Below, piece by piece: positions 1 through 10,434 of a DNA stretch of 64,000 nt (position 1 is the stretch's first letter; the number at the start of each line of letters is the position of its first letter). The notes below the pieces were generated by a model, which saw nothing but the letters and a program-made list of their open reading frames with translations, was not told the origin of the DNA and did no database searches. The stretch comes from Planctomycetaceae bacterium (GTDB taxonomy: Bacteria > Planctomycetota > Planctomycetia > Planctomycetales > Planctomycetaceae): NCBI GenBank assembly GCA_017795105.1, contig CP051247.1:2976001-3040000 (forward strand), in the 5' to 3' direction. The translations under genes were made by a program, and so were the position numbers.

Positions 1-78
1 TTGCTTCCACAGATTTGCGTAATGGGAAGTGATCCTGAACAATGAGGCGACCATGAACTCGACTTGCAGGACCCGACA

Positions 79-1245
79 TTGAAGATCGCGCACATCATCA
101 CCCGGCTGATTATCGGCGGGGCTCAGGAAAACACGCTGCATACCGTCGAAGATCATCTGACGGACTACGGCGATGATGTGACCTTAATCACCGGCCCGAC
201 AACGGGGCCGGAAGGCTCGCTGATGGATCGGGCCCGGGCGTCGAACTGCAATCTCATCGAGATCGATGCCCTCCGCCGCAGCATCCATCCGGCTCACGAG
301 TGGAACGCCTATCGAGAATTGAAACGCGTCCTTCGGGAACTCAAGCCGGACATCGTGCATACGCACAGTTCGAAGGCGGGCATCCTCGGTCGCAAGGCCG
401 CAGCAGCGGTGGGGCTGCCCTGCGTACATACCATTCACGGGGCGGCCTTTCATTACGGGCAGCATCCCCTGCTGTATCGAACCTATCGCCTGGCCGAGCG
501 GATGGCGGTGCCGTGGACCGATCATTACATCAGCGTCGCCAATGCGATGACCGAACAGTACCTGGCCGCCGGCATCGGATGTCCGGAACAGTACACGACC
601 ATCTACAGCGGCTTCGATGTCGAACCGTTTTTACAGGAGCCGGTGCATCGAAATGAGCTTCGCCGGGAATGGGGACTGACCGATGAGCATGTCGTCATCG
701 GCAAGATCGGCCGGCTGTTTCCTCTGAAGGGGCACGATGCGATCATCGCGGTCGCCGCCGAGGTGATTCGCGAATGCCCGCAGGTTCGCTTTCTGTTTGT
801 CGGCGACGGCATCCTTAGGGAACAGTATCAGGAACATATCCGCAATCAGGGCCTCGAACAGCATTTCCTCTTCACCGGACTGGTGCCGCCGAGCGAAATC
901 CCCCAGCTGCTGCAGGGGATGGACATGGTTGCCCATACCAGTCAGTGGGAAGGACTGGCCCGCGTGCTTCCACAGGGGTTGATTGCCCGGAAGCCGGTGG
1001 TCAGTTTCGATATCGACGGCGCAAGGGAAGTCGTCATCCCCAATGAAACCGGCTGCCTGATTCCCCGTAACGACTTCCCGGCTCTGAGCAAAGCCTTGAT
1101 CGATCTGGCCCGAAACGTGGAACTCCGAGAACAATTCGGCTCCACGGGACGCGAACGCTTCACCGATCGCTTCCGACACCAGACCATGTCCCGCGAGATT
1201 CGCGAGGTTTACGAGCAGGTACTGAATAAAAAAAGCTCTTCTTGA
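79..1245 (+). CDS. GT4-family glycosyltransferase
   Basis: Retaining GT-B glycosyltransferase that probably adds a sugar from a nucleotide-sugar to a cell-surface or polysaccharide acceptor in the cytoplasm; the acceptor is unknown. The N-terminal half carries the glycine-rich loop IIGGAQENT and the segment VHTHSSKAGILGR; the C-terminal half carries the GT4 donor-site pattern (GRLFPLKGHD, then SQWEGLARVLPQGLIARKP with the conserved E-G-L). About 388 residues is normal for the family. The TTG at 79 is preferred because AGGA lies 7 nt before it and the protein then begins MKIAHIITRL; an in-frame TTG at 64 has no ribosome site. The ATG at 53 is in another frame and runs only ten codons. The gene is followed by a hairpin and a repeat-filled gap. 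Confidence 0.88.
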   Translation: MKIAHIITRLIIGGAQENTLHTVEDHLTDYGDDVTLITGPTTGPEGSLMDRARASNCNLIEIDALRRSIHPAHEWNAYRELKRVLRELKPDIVHTHSSKAGILGRKAAAAVGLPCVHTIHGAAFHYGQHPLLYRTYRLAERMAVPWTDHYISVANAMTEQYLAAGIGCPEQYTTIYSGFDVEPFLQEPVHRNELRREWGLTDEHVVIGKIGRLFPLKGHDAIIAVAAEVIRECPQVRFLFVGDGILREQYQEHIRNQGLEQHFLFTGLVPPSEIPQLLQGMDMVAHTSQWEGLARVLPQGLIARKPVVSFDIDGAREVVIPNETGCLIPRNDFPALSKALIDLARNVELREQFGSTGRERFTDRFRHQTMSREIREVYEQVLNKKSSS

Positions 1246-1252
1246 AGGGTGG

Positions 1253-1272
1253 CCCGGCCCAGAATGGCCGGG
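1253..1272 (+). terminator. GC hairpin after the glycosyltransferase gene
   Basis: A perfect 7-bp stem (CCCGGCC / GGCCGGG) with a 6-nt loop lies 7 nt after the stop codon. There is no T-run, so it is a weak intrinsic terminator candidate or an mRNA-end stabilising hairpin. Confidence 0.35.
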
Positions 1273-1283
1273 TCGCGCAGCGA

Positions 1284-1393
1284 CAAGAGGCAGCGCCATC
1301 CGCGAAGTGCTAGTTTCGAACGAGCGACTCCAAAGACCGCCACGCGAACGGTGAGTCCTCTTGTGACTTCGTCACCCGCCCTTCAGACGGGCC
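1284..1393. repeat. Intergenic direct repeat, copy 1
   Basis: About 110 bp that recurs with few differences at 1654-1767. Shared blocks are CAAGAGGCAGCGCCATCCGC, GAACGGTGAGTCCTCTTGTG and CACCCGCCCTTCAGACGGGC. A shorter related block is at 25636-25672. The gap 1246-1875 contains this family and no convincing gene. Confidence 0.75.
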
Positions 1394-1411
1394 AACCGGT
1401 ATGAGCCAACA

Positions 1412-1444
<33 letters not shown>

Positions 1445-1569
1445 TTCTGAATAAAACGCCCCTTCCAGACCAACTGGCGAATCACTGCTTCCAGCAATGG
1501 GAATGTGGCAGGGTCGGCACGAGGTTTCGAAGTTCGATCCGAACTGAGGGAGCGCGGTGCGGGACCTCG

Positions 1570-1609
1570 CGTGGCTTCGCCACCCTGGTTGAATCAACCG
1601 GGGCTACCC
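1570..1609 (-). repeat. Partial copy of the 132-bp inverted-repeat-bounded element (left end)
   Basis: On the minus strand this 40-bp block reads GGGTAGCCCCGGTTGATTCA and ends GGTGGCGAAGCCACG. That is the left end of the full elements at 7642-7773 and 26794-26925. Confidence 0.65.
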
Positions 1610-1653
1610 ATCCTGTCGTTCATTGCGAAAAAGTATCCAATTGATGTCGCCTT

Positions 1654-1767
1654 CAAGAGGCAGCGCCATCCGCGAAGTCCTGCTTCTGACCGGACGACTC
1701 TGAAGACCGCCGCCACGCGAACGGTGAGTCCTCTTGTGACTTCGTCACCCGCCCTTCAGACGGGCCA
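1654..1767. repeat. Intergenic direct repeat, copy 2
   Basis: Second copy of the block at 1284-1393, in the same orientation and about 370 bp downstream. It differs by a 3-bp insertion in the CCGCCGCC stretch and a few substitutions. Confidence 0.75.
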
Positions 1768-1875
1768 CCCAATGTGTGCACCGCTAGAGGGTGCCACTGG
1801 CTCTGCCAGTGCCGGACCACGCTGAAGATCAAGCCACGAACACTGGCATAGCCAGTGCCACCCGGAGACGTGCCT

Positions 1876-3255
<1,380 letters not shown>

Positions 3256-3448
3256 GAGATTCTGTCAGCGGCGAGCAATTAGAGGAGCTGGCGGAATGAC
3301 GGGCGGAACGAGCAATACTCGATCTGACTTCCGAATCATTATAGACTACGGGGACCCGTTATCCACCGCCACCTTGGGCGGCGGCACTTCGGAAACGGTT
3401 GATCTATTCATGTCGACTGGGATAGCGCAGCGTTTTCCAGAGACTTCT

Positions 3449-3492
3449 TTCCGACTCCGTCGGCCCCGGTAGCCAATCAACCGGGGCGACCC
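3449..3492 (+). repeat. Partial copy of the 132-bp element (right end)
   Basis: The sequence includes CCGTCGGCCCCGGTAGC followed by CAACCGGGGCGACCCC. This is the right end of the elements at 7642-7773 and 26794-26925. It lies in the 258-bp gap between lutB and the GT39 gene, in which nothing else is recognised. Confidence 0.6.
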
Positions 3493-3513
3493 CACGAACC
3501 GATTCGACTGTTA

Positions 3514-5217
3514 ATGCAATCTTTCCGCCGCTATTTGAGTGCTCGCTGGAGTGGGGGAGTGGTCCTTGGGCTGTTCGCCACGCTGCTCGTGATACTCACG
3601 ATCGATCCGTCGGGAAGCTATCCGCAACTCGGGCAGGGGCCGGGAATTACGGTTGATGAGTCGTTTAATGTTCAGCAGGGGGTGCTGCTGGTCGAAGCCT
3701 TTCGGGCGTACGGCGTCTTTCTGCTCGATCCGGTGAACGTAAAGGAAGTCTTCGGCGGCGAATCCGGAATCCCGTATTTGCCCGATCACCCGCCGCTCGG
3801 GCGGCTGGTGCTCGGCGTCGCTCATCATGTCTGGTCGGGGATGTTTCCGCCGGAAGCCGCGACTTCGGTCGATGTCACTGCGGCTGCTCGCACTGGATCA
3901 GCCGTGATGTTCGGGCTGACTGTGTTTCTCGTGGGAGCGACAGCGGGAACCTGGTTCGGGACGGCGGCCGGTTGGATCGCGGCTGCGTCTCTGCTGTTGA
4001 TGCCGCGAGTGTTTGCTCATGCGCATATCGCGTCGCTGGAAACGAGTGTGAACCTGTTTGTGACGCTGGCGATTCTCTGCACGGCTCATTCCTGGTCGCG
4101 ATACTTCGGCCGCTCGGACACTTCTGAAACCGAAGCCGAGCCGTCACCCCAGTGGACCTGGAAAGCCGGACTGATCCCCGGCGTCTACATGGGGTTGGTG
4201 ATGCTGACCAAGATTCAGGGCTTTCTCATTATTCCCGGCATTATTGTCTGGGGACTCTGCTACGGAAGACAACGCGCGCTGTTGCCGCTGCTGGTCTGGG
4301 GTGTGATGGCGAACGTCGTTTTCTTCCTCGGCTGGCCGTGGCTCTGGCTCGATCCCGTCGGTCATCTGCAGGAGTTTCTCGGAAGCGCGACAGACCGCGT
4401 CACGCTCAACAACTGGTACATGGGACAGGTCTTCAAAGACGTCGAAACGCCCTGGCACTATCCCTGGGTGATGTCGCTGGTGACTGTGCCGGTAGGGTTG
4501 CTCGCGCTCGGCTTTCTGGGTCTCGGTGTTGAATTGCGGAACCGGTTTCGCGATCCGCGGCTGGTGCTCGTACTGATCGCGATGCTGATTCCGCTGCTCG
4601 TCTTTTCCACCGAAGCAGCCGTGTACGATGGCAGCCGGTTGTTCCTCACGGTCTTTCCACTCGGAGCGATCTTCATCGGTTGCGGCGGCGGCTGGTTGTG
4701 GACGATGCTGGTTCAGAAGTTCTCCGAAAAGAAAGCGGCGATTATTCTGACGGTCGGCATGCTGCTTCAGGCCATCGGGCTGATCGCGACGCATCCCTGT
4801 CAGCTGAGTTATTACAATCTGCTGGCCGGCGGGACGACTGGAGCCGAATCGCTCGGCTTCGAAGCAACCTACTGGCAGGACAGTCTGACACGGGAGTTTT
4901 GGACTGAGTGTGCGGAGGTCATTCCGACTGGAGCAAACGTGCACGTGATGCCGGTGCTGCATCAGTTTCAGCTCGACGATCTCCGCAAGCAGGTTCCGAT
5001 CATTCGGAAGATGAACTGGCAGCTGCAGCCGTGGAGCGGCGGCGAAGAGGTGGTGCCGGAGTATCTGATCGTCTTCCACCGCAAAGCCGACATCCCCGAG
5101 AACTACCGCGACAGCAGTCGCACGGCTGCCGTGGAAACTCGAGCGGGAGGCTGCGGGATCTTCACAGGACGACGCGTGGCTTACTTGTATGCAGGAGTCG
5201 ATGCCGATGAGCGATGA
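3514..5217 (+). CDS. Polytopic GT39/ArnT-like glycosyltransferase
   Basis: Inner-membrane glycosyltransferase of the GT-C (PMT/ArnT) type, which uses lipid-linked sugars on the outer face of the membrane; the acceptor is unknown. The first membrane segment (about residues 10-30) is followed by the family's acidic loop with TVDESFNVQQ (the DE pair is the expected catalytic site) and by YLPDHPPLGRLVLG. Eight or more further hydrophobic segments follow, including runs near 130-170, 265-290 and 385-420. The hydrophilic C-terminal part (about 440-567) would be periplasmic. The 567-residue length fits. The last 11 nt overlap moaC, suggesting coupled translation although the functions are unrelated. 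Confidence 0.82.
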   Translation: MQSFRRYLSARWSGGVVLGLFATLLVILTIDPSGSYPQLGQGPGITVDESFNVQQGVLLVEAFRAYGVFLLDPVNVKEVFGGESGIPYLPDHPPLGRLVLGVAHHVWSGMFPPEAATSVDVTAAARTGSAVMFGLTVFLVGATAGTWFGTAAGWIAAASLLLMPRVFAHAHIASLETSVNLFVTLAILCTAHSWSRYFGRSDTSETEAEPSPQWTWKAGLIPGVYMGLVMLTKIQGFLIIPGIIVWGLCYGRQRALLPLLVWGVMANVVFFLGWPWLWLDPVGHLQEFLGSATDRVTLNNWYMGQVFKDVETPWHYPWVMSLVTVPVGLLALGFLGLGVELRNRFRDPRLVLVLIAMLIPLLVFSTEAAVYDGSRLFLTVFPLGAIFIGCGGGWLWTMLVQKFSEKKAAIILTVGMLLQAIGLIATHPCQLSYYNLLAGGTTGAESLGFEATYWQDSLTREFWTECAEVIPTGANVHVMPVLHQFQLDDLRKQVPIIRKMNWQLQPWSGGEEVVPEYLIVFHRKADIPENYRDSSRTAAVETRAGGCGIFTGRRVAYLYAGVDADER

Positions 5218-5734
5218 ACTGACTCACTTCGATGAGTCCGGTGCGAGCCGCATGGTAGATATCGGCGAGAAAGCGGTTACGAAACGCCGCGCAGTCGCGG
5301 AGGGCTTCGTACAGATGCAGCCGGCGACGCTGGAGCGCATTCTGCAGCGTGGCTTCGGCAAGGGCGATGTGTTTGAAGTGGCTCGACTGGCCGGAATCAT
5401 GGCGTCGAAACGGACCGCCGAACTGATTCCGCTCTGCCACGTACTTCCGCTCGAATCGACCCGCCTCGAAATTGAAGCGGTTTCCGAGACGCGCGTTCGG
5501 ATCGCAGCCGAGGTTTCGGTAACTGCGAAGACCGGCGTCGAAATGGAAGCGCTGACAGCGGTGTCGGTCGCCGCACTGACGATTTACGACATGTGCAAAG
5601 CGGTTGATCGCGAAATGACGATCAGCGACATCGGGCTGGTGGAAAAGGAGGGAGGCCGCAGCGGACATTTCCTGCGGCAGGGCGCCGCAGGATGCAGTGA
5701 AGATCCGCCTCGACCGTCAGCCGAGAAGACCTGA
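5207..5734 (+). CDS. moaC: Cyclic pyranopterin monophosphate synthase MoaC
   Basis: Converts the MoaA product to cyclic pyranopterin monophosphate in molybdenum cofactor synthesis (cytoplasmic). The family residues are present: MVDIGEKAVTKRRAVAEG with the N-terminal Lys, SKRTAELIPLCHVLPL with the active-site His, GVEMEALTAVSVAALTIYDM with the conserved Glu pair and Asp, CKAVDR with the catalytic Lys, and DIGLVEKEGGRSG. The ATG at 5207 is chosen because AGGAG lies 9 nt upstream at 5193-5197; upstream ATGs at 5189 and 5201 are too close to it or precede it. That gives 175 residues. The tail after GRSGHF is longer than in E. coli. No other mo-cofactor gene is in the window. Confidence 0.93.
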   Translation: MSDELTHFDESGASRMVDIGEKAVTKRRAVAEGFVQMQPATLERILQRGFGKGDVFEVARLAGIMASKRTAELIPLCHVLPLESTRLEIEAVSETRVRIAAEVSVTAKTGVEMEALTAVSVAALTIYDMCKAVDREMTISDIGLVEKEGGRSGHFLRQGAAGCSEDPPRPSAEKT

Positions 5735-5776
5735 ACCAGGTGTTCCGGGCCGGCGGGCAGAAAGCACGGGTGTGCC

Positions 5777-5977
5777 TTATGCGTCGTGGACGGAATCTTC
5801 CTGCTGCTCGATCTCTTTGCGTTTGATCGCTTCGTAGACTTCCTGACGATGAATGCTCACGTCCTTGGGCGCTTCGATGCCCAGACGGACCTTGTCGCCC
5901 TGAATCGAGATGACCATCAGCGAGATGTTGTCACCGATAATGATCTTCTCATCCTGTTTTCTACTGAGTACCAGCAT
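5777..5977 (-). CDS. csrA: Carbon storage regulator CsrA
   Basis: Small dimeric RNA-binding protein that represses or stabilises mRNAs by binding GGA-containing hairpins near ribosome sites. The whole family signature is present: it starts MLVLSRKQDEKIIIG, continues through VISIQGDKVRLGIEAPK, and has the R-residue pattern SIHRQEVYEAI that forms the RNA-binding beta strand. At 66 residues it is standard length. It stands alone, convergent with moaC (42-bp gap). No flagellar or fliW gene is adjacent, so its targets cannot be inferred here. Confidence 0.96.
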   Translation of the reverse strand: MLVLSRKQDEKIIIGDNISLMVISIQGDKVRLGIEAPKDVSIHRQEVYEAIKRKEIEQQEDSVHDA

Positions 5978-6436
5978 TTCTCATCCCCGAAATGCGCCGT
6001 CGCTCCGGCAAACGCCAGAACCGGCCATCCTTCAAGTGGTGCATGTTCCTGTTGCGAACGGGGCACGCATCGTTGCGATTCCTCCCCGTCGGTGACTCCA
6101 AAGTTGCTCAAGCATAAACTCTGCTTGCAGCGGAATGTTGAGGAATCTTTTTCAGAATAGACGTCACTGTCGATTTGCGGCCACCTGTAGCGGATCTGCG
6201 TATTGGAACGTAAACGGTTTCCCAGACCGCCGGATCAGCTTATTCCAATTATTCGGCTGTCCGACGTGGAAGACTAGCCCCTCCCGCCTGCAATAACCTC
6301 AGTGTCAGACAGAGCTTAGGGGCTTGAGGCGGACTATCCGAGTTCGGGGGTTTCTGCTACGCTGCATCGCGCCTGCAAGAATCGCAGTTTCGCACGCGGC
6401 GATCCCGCAGTTTCGAATTCCCGACAGGAGGTCACA
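5978..6436. other. Divergent intergenic region between csrA and hpnH
   Basis: The 459 bp hold the two divergent promoters by position. No repeat, RNA gene or recognised operator is seen. The only clear element is a full Shine-Dalgarno AGGAGGT at 6426-6432, 4 nt before the hpnH ATG. Confidence 0.6.
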
Positions 6437-7552
<1,116 letters not shown>

Positions 7553-7641
7553 GCCCGACGCCTCGCGGGTGACACTGAGAATTATCTCATTGTGGTGAAG
7601 AACGATAATCGCTCAGAGTGTTTTCGATGAACGAAATCGAA

Positions 7642-7773
7642 GGGTCGCCCCGGTTGATTCAACCGGGGTGGCGAAGCCACGAGAGGTCGGTCTTCACGCT
7701 CTCAATTCGTGTCGGCCTCTGAAACCTCTTGCCGACTGCGTCGGCCCCGGTAGCGGAGCAACCGGGGCTACCC
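7642..7773. repeat. 132-bp element with 15-bp terminal inverted repeats, copy 1
   Basis: It begins GGGTCGCCCCGGTTG and ends CAACCGGGGCTACCC, inverted repeats with one mismatch. A second copy of the same 132-bp length lies at 26794-26925 with perfect termini and a near-identical interior (GGTGGCGAAGCCAC, AGAGGTCGGTC, GAAACCTCTTGCCGACTGCG). It has no coding capacity, so it looks MITE-like. It fills most of the 343-bp gap after hpnH. Confidence 0.8.
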
Positions 7774-7828
7774 TTTGAAACTCTTGTTCCAGCAAGTCTG
7801 AAGCGCTTCCGTCACCTTCAGTCAGTGG

Positions 7829-7848
7829 CACAGACATTCCTGTCTGTG
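7829..7848. repeat. 20-bp palindromic repeat
   Basis: CACAGACA-TTCC-TGTCTGTG. The reverse-oriented copy is at 27057-27076. Both sit 55-131 bp to the right of a 132-bp element, so the two repeats may travel together. Confidence 0.6.
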
Positions 7849-7895
7849 GAAGAAAACGGAACAGGTGAATCAGATCCCACACCGCGAAGGGCGTA

Positions 7896-8636
7896 TCACC
7901 CCAGCGGCGTGATGCGATTTGCCTGCGGATCCCACACCGGAACAAGGTCGAGAACATCGATCTGAGAACAGTAGGCGATGTCGTCCGCCATGCCGAGGTT
8001 CTGCAGATTCTGACCGCCGCGGGAAGCCCGCAGTTGCAACTGGACTCCATCCGGGCGAAGGGCAGCCGTGTGATACACATCCAGACAGATCCGCGTTGGA
8101 TCATCAATCGGCACATGCTGGTTCCGCTGCACCAGTTTGTCGGCCAGCAATCCGGCGAACAGACAGTCCTCAAGCGTGACATGCCCGTCGGTGCCCGCAC
8201 ACATTAGTACGGCGGGCTGATCGCTGCTTTCGAGCCAGTTGACGATGGCTTCGCAGTTGAGGAAACAACCCACGGCGACCCCGGCTCCAGCGGCACTGCG
8301 ATGCAGAGCTCGGGTCCCGTTCGTCGTCGTAAAGACAATCGGTCGTCCCGCGACGGTCTCTTCACCGTACTCGCGAGGCGAATTGCCGAGATCAAAATCG
8401 GGCAGCTTCACGCCCCCCCGTTCACCTCCGAGCAGCGGAGAAACTGCAGCTTCCCGCTTCAGCTGATGAGCCGTTTCGACGTCCTCGCAGGGAATCACCA
8501 CTTCGGCGCCGTTGGCGAGAGCCGTGCAGATCGTGCTGGAGGCTCGCAGAATATCGATGACGACCACCCGGGCATCGGCAAAGATTTCGGGGGTCGCCAG
8601 ATCGGGCAACAGGCAGGTAGAAAGTGTTCGGGGCAT
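7896..8636 (-). CDS. comB: 2-phosphosulfolactate phosphatase ComB-like
   Basis: Mg-dependent phosphatase family that makes sulfolactate in coenzyme M or sulfolactate metabolism in the cytoplasm; many bacteria carry it without making coenzyme M. Supporting motifs are VVVIDILRASSTICTAL near the N terminus, the EYGEETVAGRPIVFTTTNGT segment around residues 88-107, and LMCAGTDGHVTLEDCLFAGLL around 160. The length of 246 residues fits. The region after residue 60 (SPLLGGERGG) looks like a small insertion. It stands alone, so the substrate in this organism is uncertain. Confidence 0.85.
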   Translation of the reverse strand: MPRTLSTCLLPDLATPEIFADARVVVIDILRASSTICTALANGAEVVIPCEDVETAHQLKREAAVSPLLGGERGGVKLPDFDLGNSPREYGEETVAGRPIVFTTTNGTRALHRSAAGAGVAVGCFLNCEAIVNWLESSDQPAVLMCAGTDGHVTLEDCLFAGLLADKLVQRNQHVPIDDPTRICLDVYHTAALRPDGVQLQLRASRGGQNLQNLGMADDIAYCSQIDVLDLVPVWDPQANRITPLG

Positions 8637-8785
8637 GGGCGGCTTCGCGACGGAACTCGAGAGATCGGATGTACGACGCGGAAAATGACACGATTCCCGA
8701 AACTTTGCAAGCTAGAGCAAATTCAGGCAGTGCAGAATATGGACGTCCATGCGACTGCAGAGGAAGCATGAAAATGCTCTAACGA

Positions 8786-10237
8786 CTATCGACCGATGGC
8801 AGCCGAACAGTGGCTCGTGCAGGCAGTCGTCGGAGTCGGAGCACTGATCTGTGCGGAACGACTGGTATGCGATCGACCAATCGAAAACCCTGCCGGAGCG
8901 GCTGTTCGTGTCGATGCGTCCGATTGCGGCAGCAGACCGATTACGAGGAGAATGAGAGCAGCTGTCGCCAGACCGACCAGGGTCCATGTCTTCCGATCCA
9001 CTGAGAAACGGCGCTCTTCCTCGACCACAACAGGCGACAGCAGCACCGTCGACTGACTCATGCGGCAGGCATTCACAGTCGAACGGTTCGATCGACTGCG
9101 AACTTCGGAGCCGGCATCGAGAGACCAGATGCTGGAGAGGCTCGAACTTTTCGCTGCAATGCTCGGCACGAGTGGCCCTTCGATGACCGTTTCAGTCGTC
9201 TGCAGCCGTTCGAGCAACCGTTCCAGATCGATGATGAGATCATCGGTCGACTGATAGCGGTCTTCCGGCTTCTTGGAAACCATCTGACAATAGATCCGGT
9301 CCAGCTCGGCATCGATGTGCAGCGGCAGTTGAGGGATCGGCTCGTCGCGATGAGCGAGCACCTTTTCCACCAGAGTCGACCCGGCATACATCGGGTTGCC
9401 GGTGAGCAGATAGAACAGCGTGCACCCAAGGGAATAGATATCGCTGCGGGCATCGGCGGACCGCGTGTCCATCGCCTGCTCAGGAGCCATGAAGTCGACG
9501 GTCCCCATCAAGGCGCCGTCGCCGGTCAGTCCGTCTTCGGTTGCTGAGGTCCGTTCAAACCGGGCCAGGCCGAGATCGAGAATCTTCACCTGCCCGTTCC
9601 CATCGACCAGCAAATTCTGTGGCTTGATGTCGCGGTGAATGACATGCGACTGATGAGCGAACTGCAATCCGCGAGCAGCCTGCAGCAAACAGCTGACGGC
9701 AGCAATTGTCGTCAACGGTCCGTGGGTTTTCACGTAAGCGCCCAGGTCCTCCCCCGGAATGTATTCCATCACCAGGAAGTGTGTTCCCTGGGATTCATCG
9801 GCATCGAACGCCGTGACGATATGCGGATGCGACAGACGGGCGACCGCGATGATCTCCCGACGAAACCGCTGCTGCATCTGCTCGTTCTCGGTGTACTTCG
9901 AAGAGAGCACTTTGAGAGCGACCCGACGCTTCATACGACGATGTTCGGCGAGATAGACATCGCCCATCCCGCCGGCTCCGATGCGGTCGACGAGCACGTA
10001 GTTGCCGAGCAGCAGCGAATCGCCTTTGCCGGAATAGAGCCGCATCGCCTGGAAGCGAGTCAACAGCTTCGATTTGACGAGACTCTTGAGCCCCTCGGCG
10101 ATGTCGAGATTCTCCCGGCGCCATTGAAGCAGAATCTCTTCGAGGCGATCCGCGGAAATCAGATCCATCTGGCGGAGCTGCTTCAGAATGCGAAGTGCGG
10201 AAGGACGACGATTGGTGGCGGCGGTGAGGGCGGACAC
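8786..10237 (-). CDS. Membrane-anchored Ser/Thr protein kinase
   Basis: Hanks-type kinase with a cytoplasmic N-terminal catalytic domain. Residues from the GTG start: an N-terminal helical region (10-75), the P-loop GAGGMGDV at 87-94, Lys109 in VALKV, the catalytic loop HRDIKPQN at 201-208, DLG at 221-223 in place of DFG, and an APE motif (FMAPEQA). A single membrane segment (LVGLATAALILLVIGLL) lies near residues 420-440, with a short tail outside. The GTG at 10237 is chosen because GAGGAG lies 7 nt upstream; an in-frame ATG at 10384 would add 49 residues without a ribosome site. The target is unknown. The stretch 10238-10434 is then intergenic, with nothing recognised. Confidence 0.9.
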   Translation of the reverse strand: MSALTAATNRRPSALRILKQLRQMDLISADRLEEILLQWRRENLDIAEGLKSLVKSKLLTRFQAMRLYSGKGDSLLLGNYVLVDRIGAGGMGDVYLAEHRRMKRRVALKVLSSKYTENEQMQQRFRREIIAVARLSHPHIVTAFDADESQGTHFLVMEYIPGEDLGAYVKTHGPLTTIAAVSCLLQAARGLQFAHQSHVIHRDIKPQNLLVDGNGQVKILDLGLARFERTSATEDGLTGDGALMGTVDFMAPEQAMDTRSADARSDIYSLGCTLFYLLTGNPMYAGSTLVEKVLAHRDEPIPQLPLHIDAELDRIYCQMVSKKPEDRYQSTDDLIIDLERLLERLQTTETVIEGPLVPSIAAKSSSLSSIWSLDAGSEVRSRSNRSTVNACRMSQSTVLLSPVVVEEERRFSVDRKTWTLVGLATAALILLVIGLLPQSDASTRTAAPAGFSIGRSHTSRSAQISAPTPTTACTSHCSAAIGR

Positions 10238-10434
10238 GGGGAAACTCCTCGGGAGGATGTTTTCTTCCTGATCGGGCTCGACAGCACATTCCGGCTGCCT
10301 TTCACTGACGAGCGAAACGATCCGAATGTCGCACTCTTCCTCAACTTTCTGTCCGATTTGTCGGAAATTTCCACACTTGTCCACTGAAACTGTTGCGAAA
10401 CGCTACACATCGCCCCGGCACTCAGGGTGTTTCC

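Noticed and set aside
1..63. End of an upstream gene at the left edge
   Set aside because: All three frames stop within 45 bases (one at TGA 43-45), so the frame of any preceding gene cannot be decided from the window.
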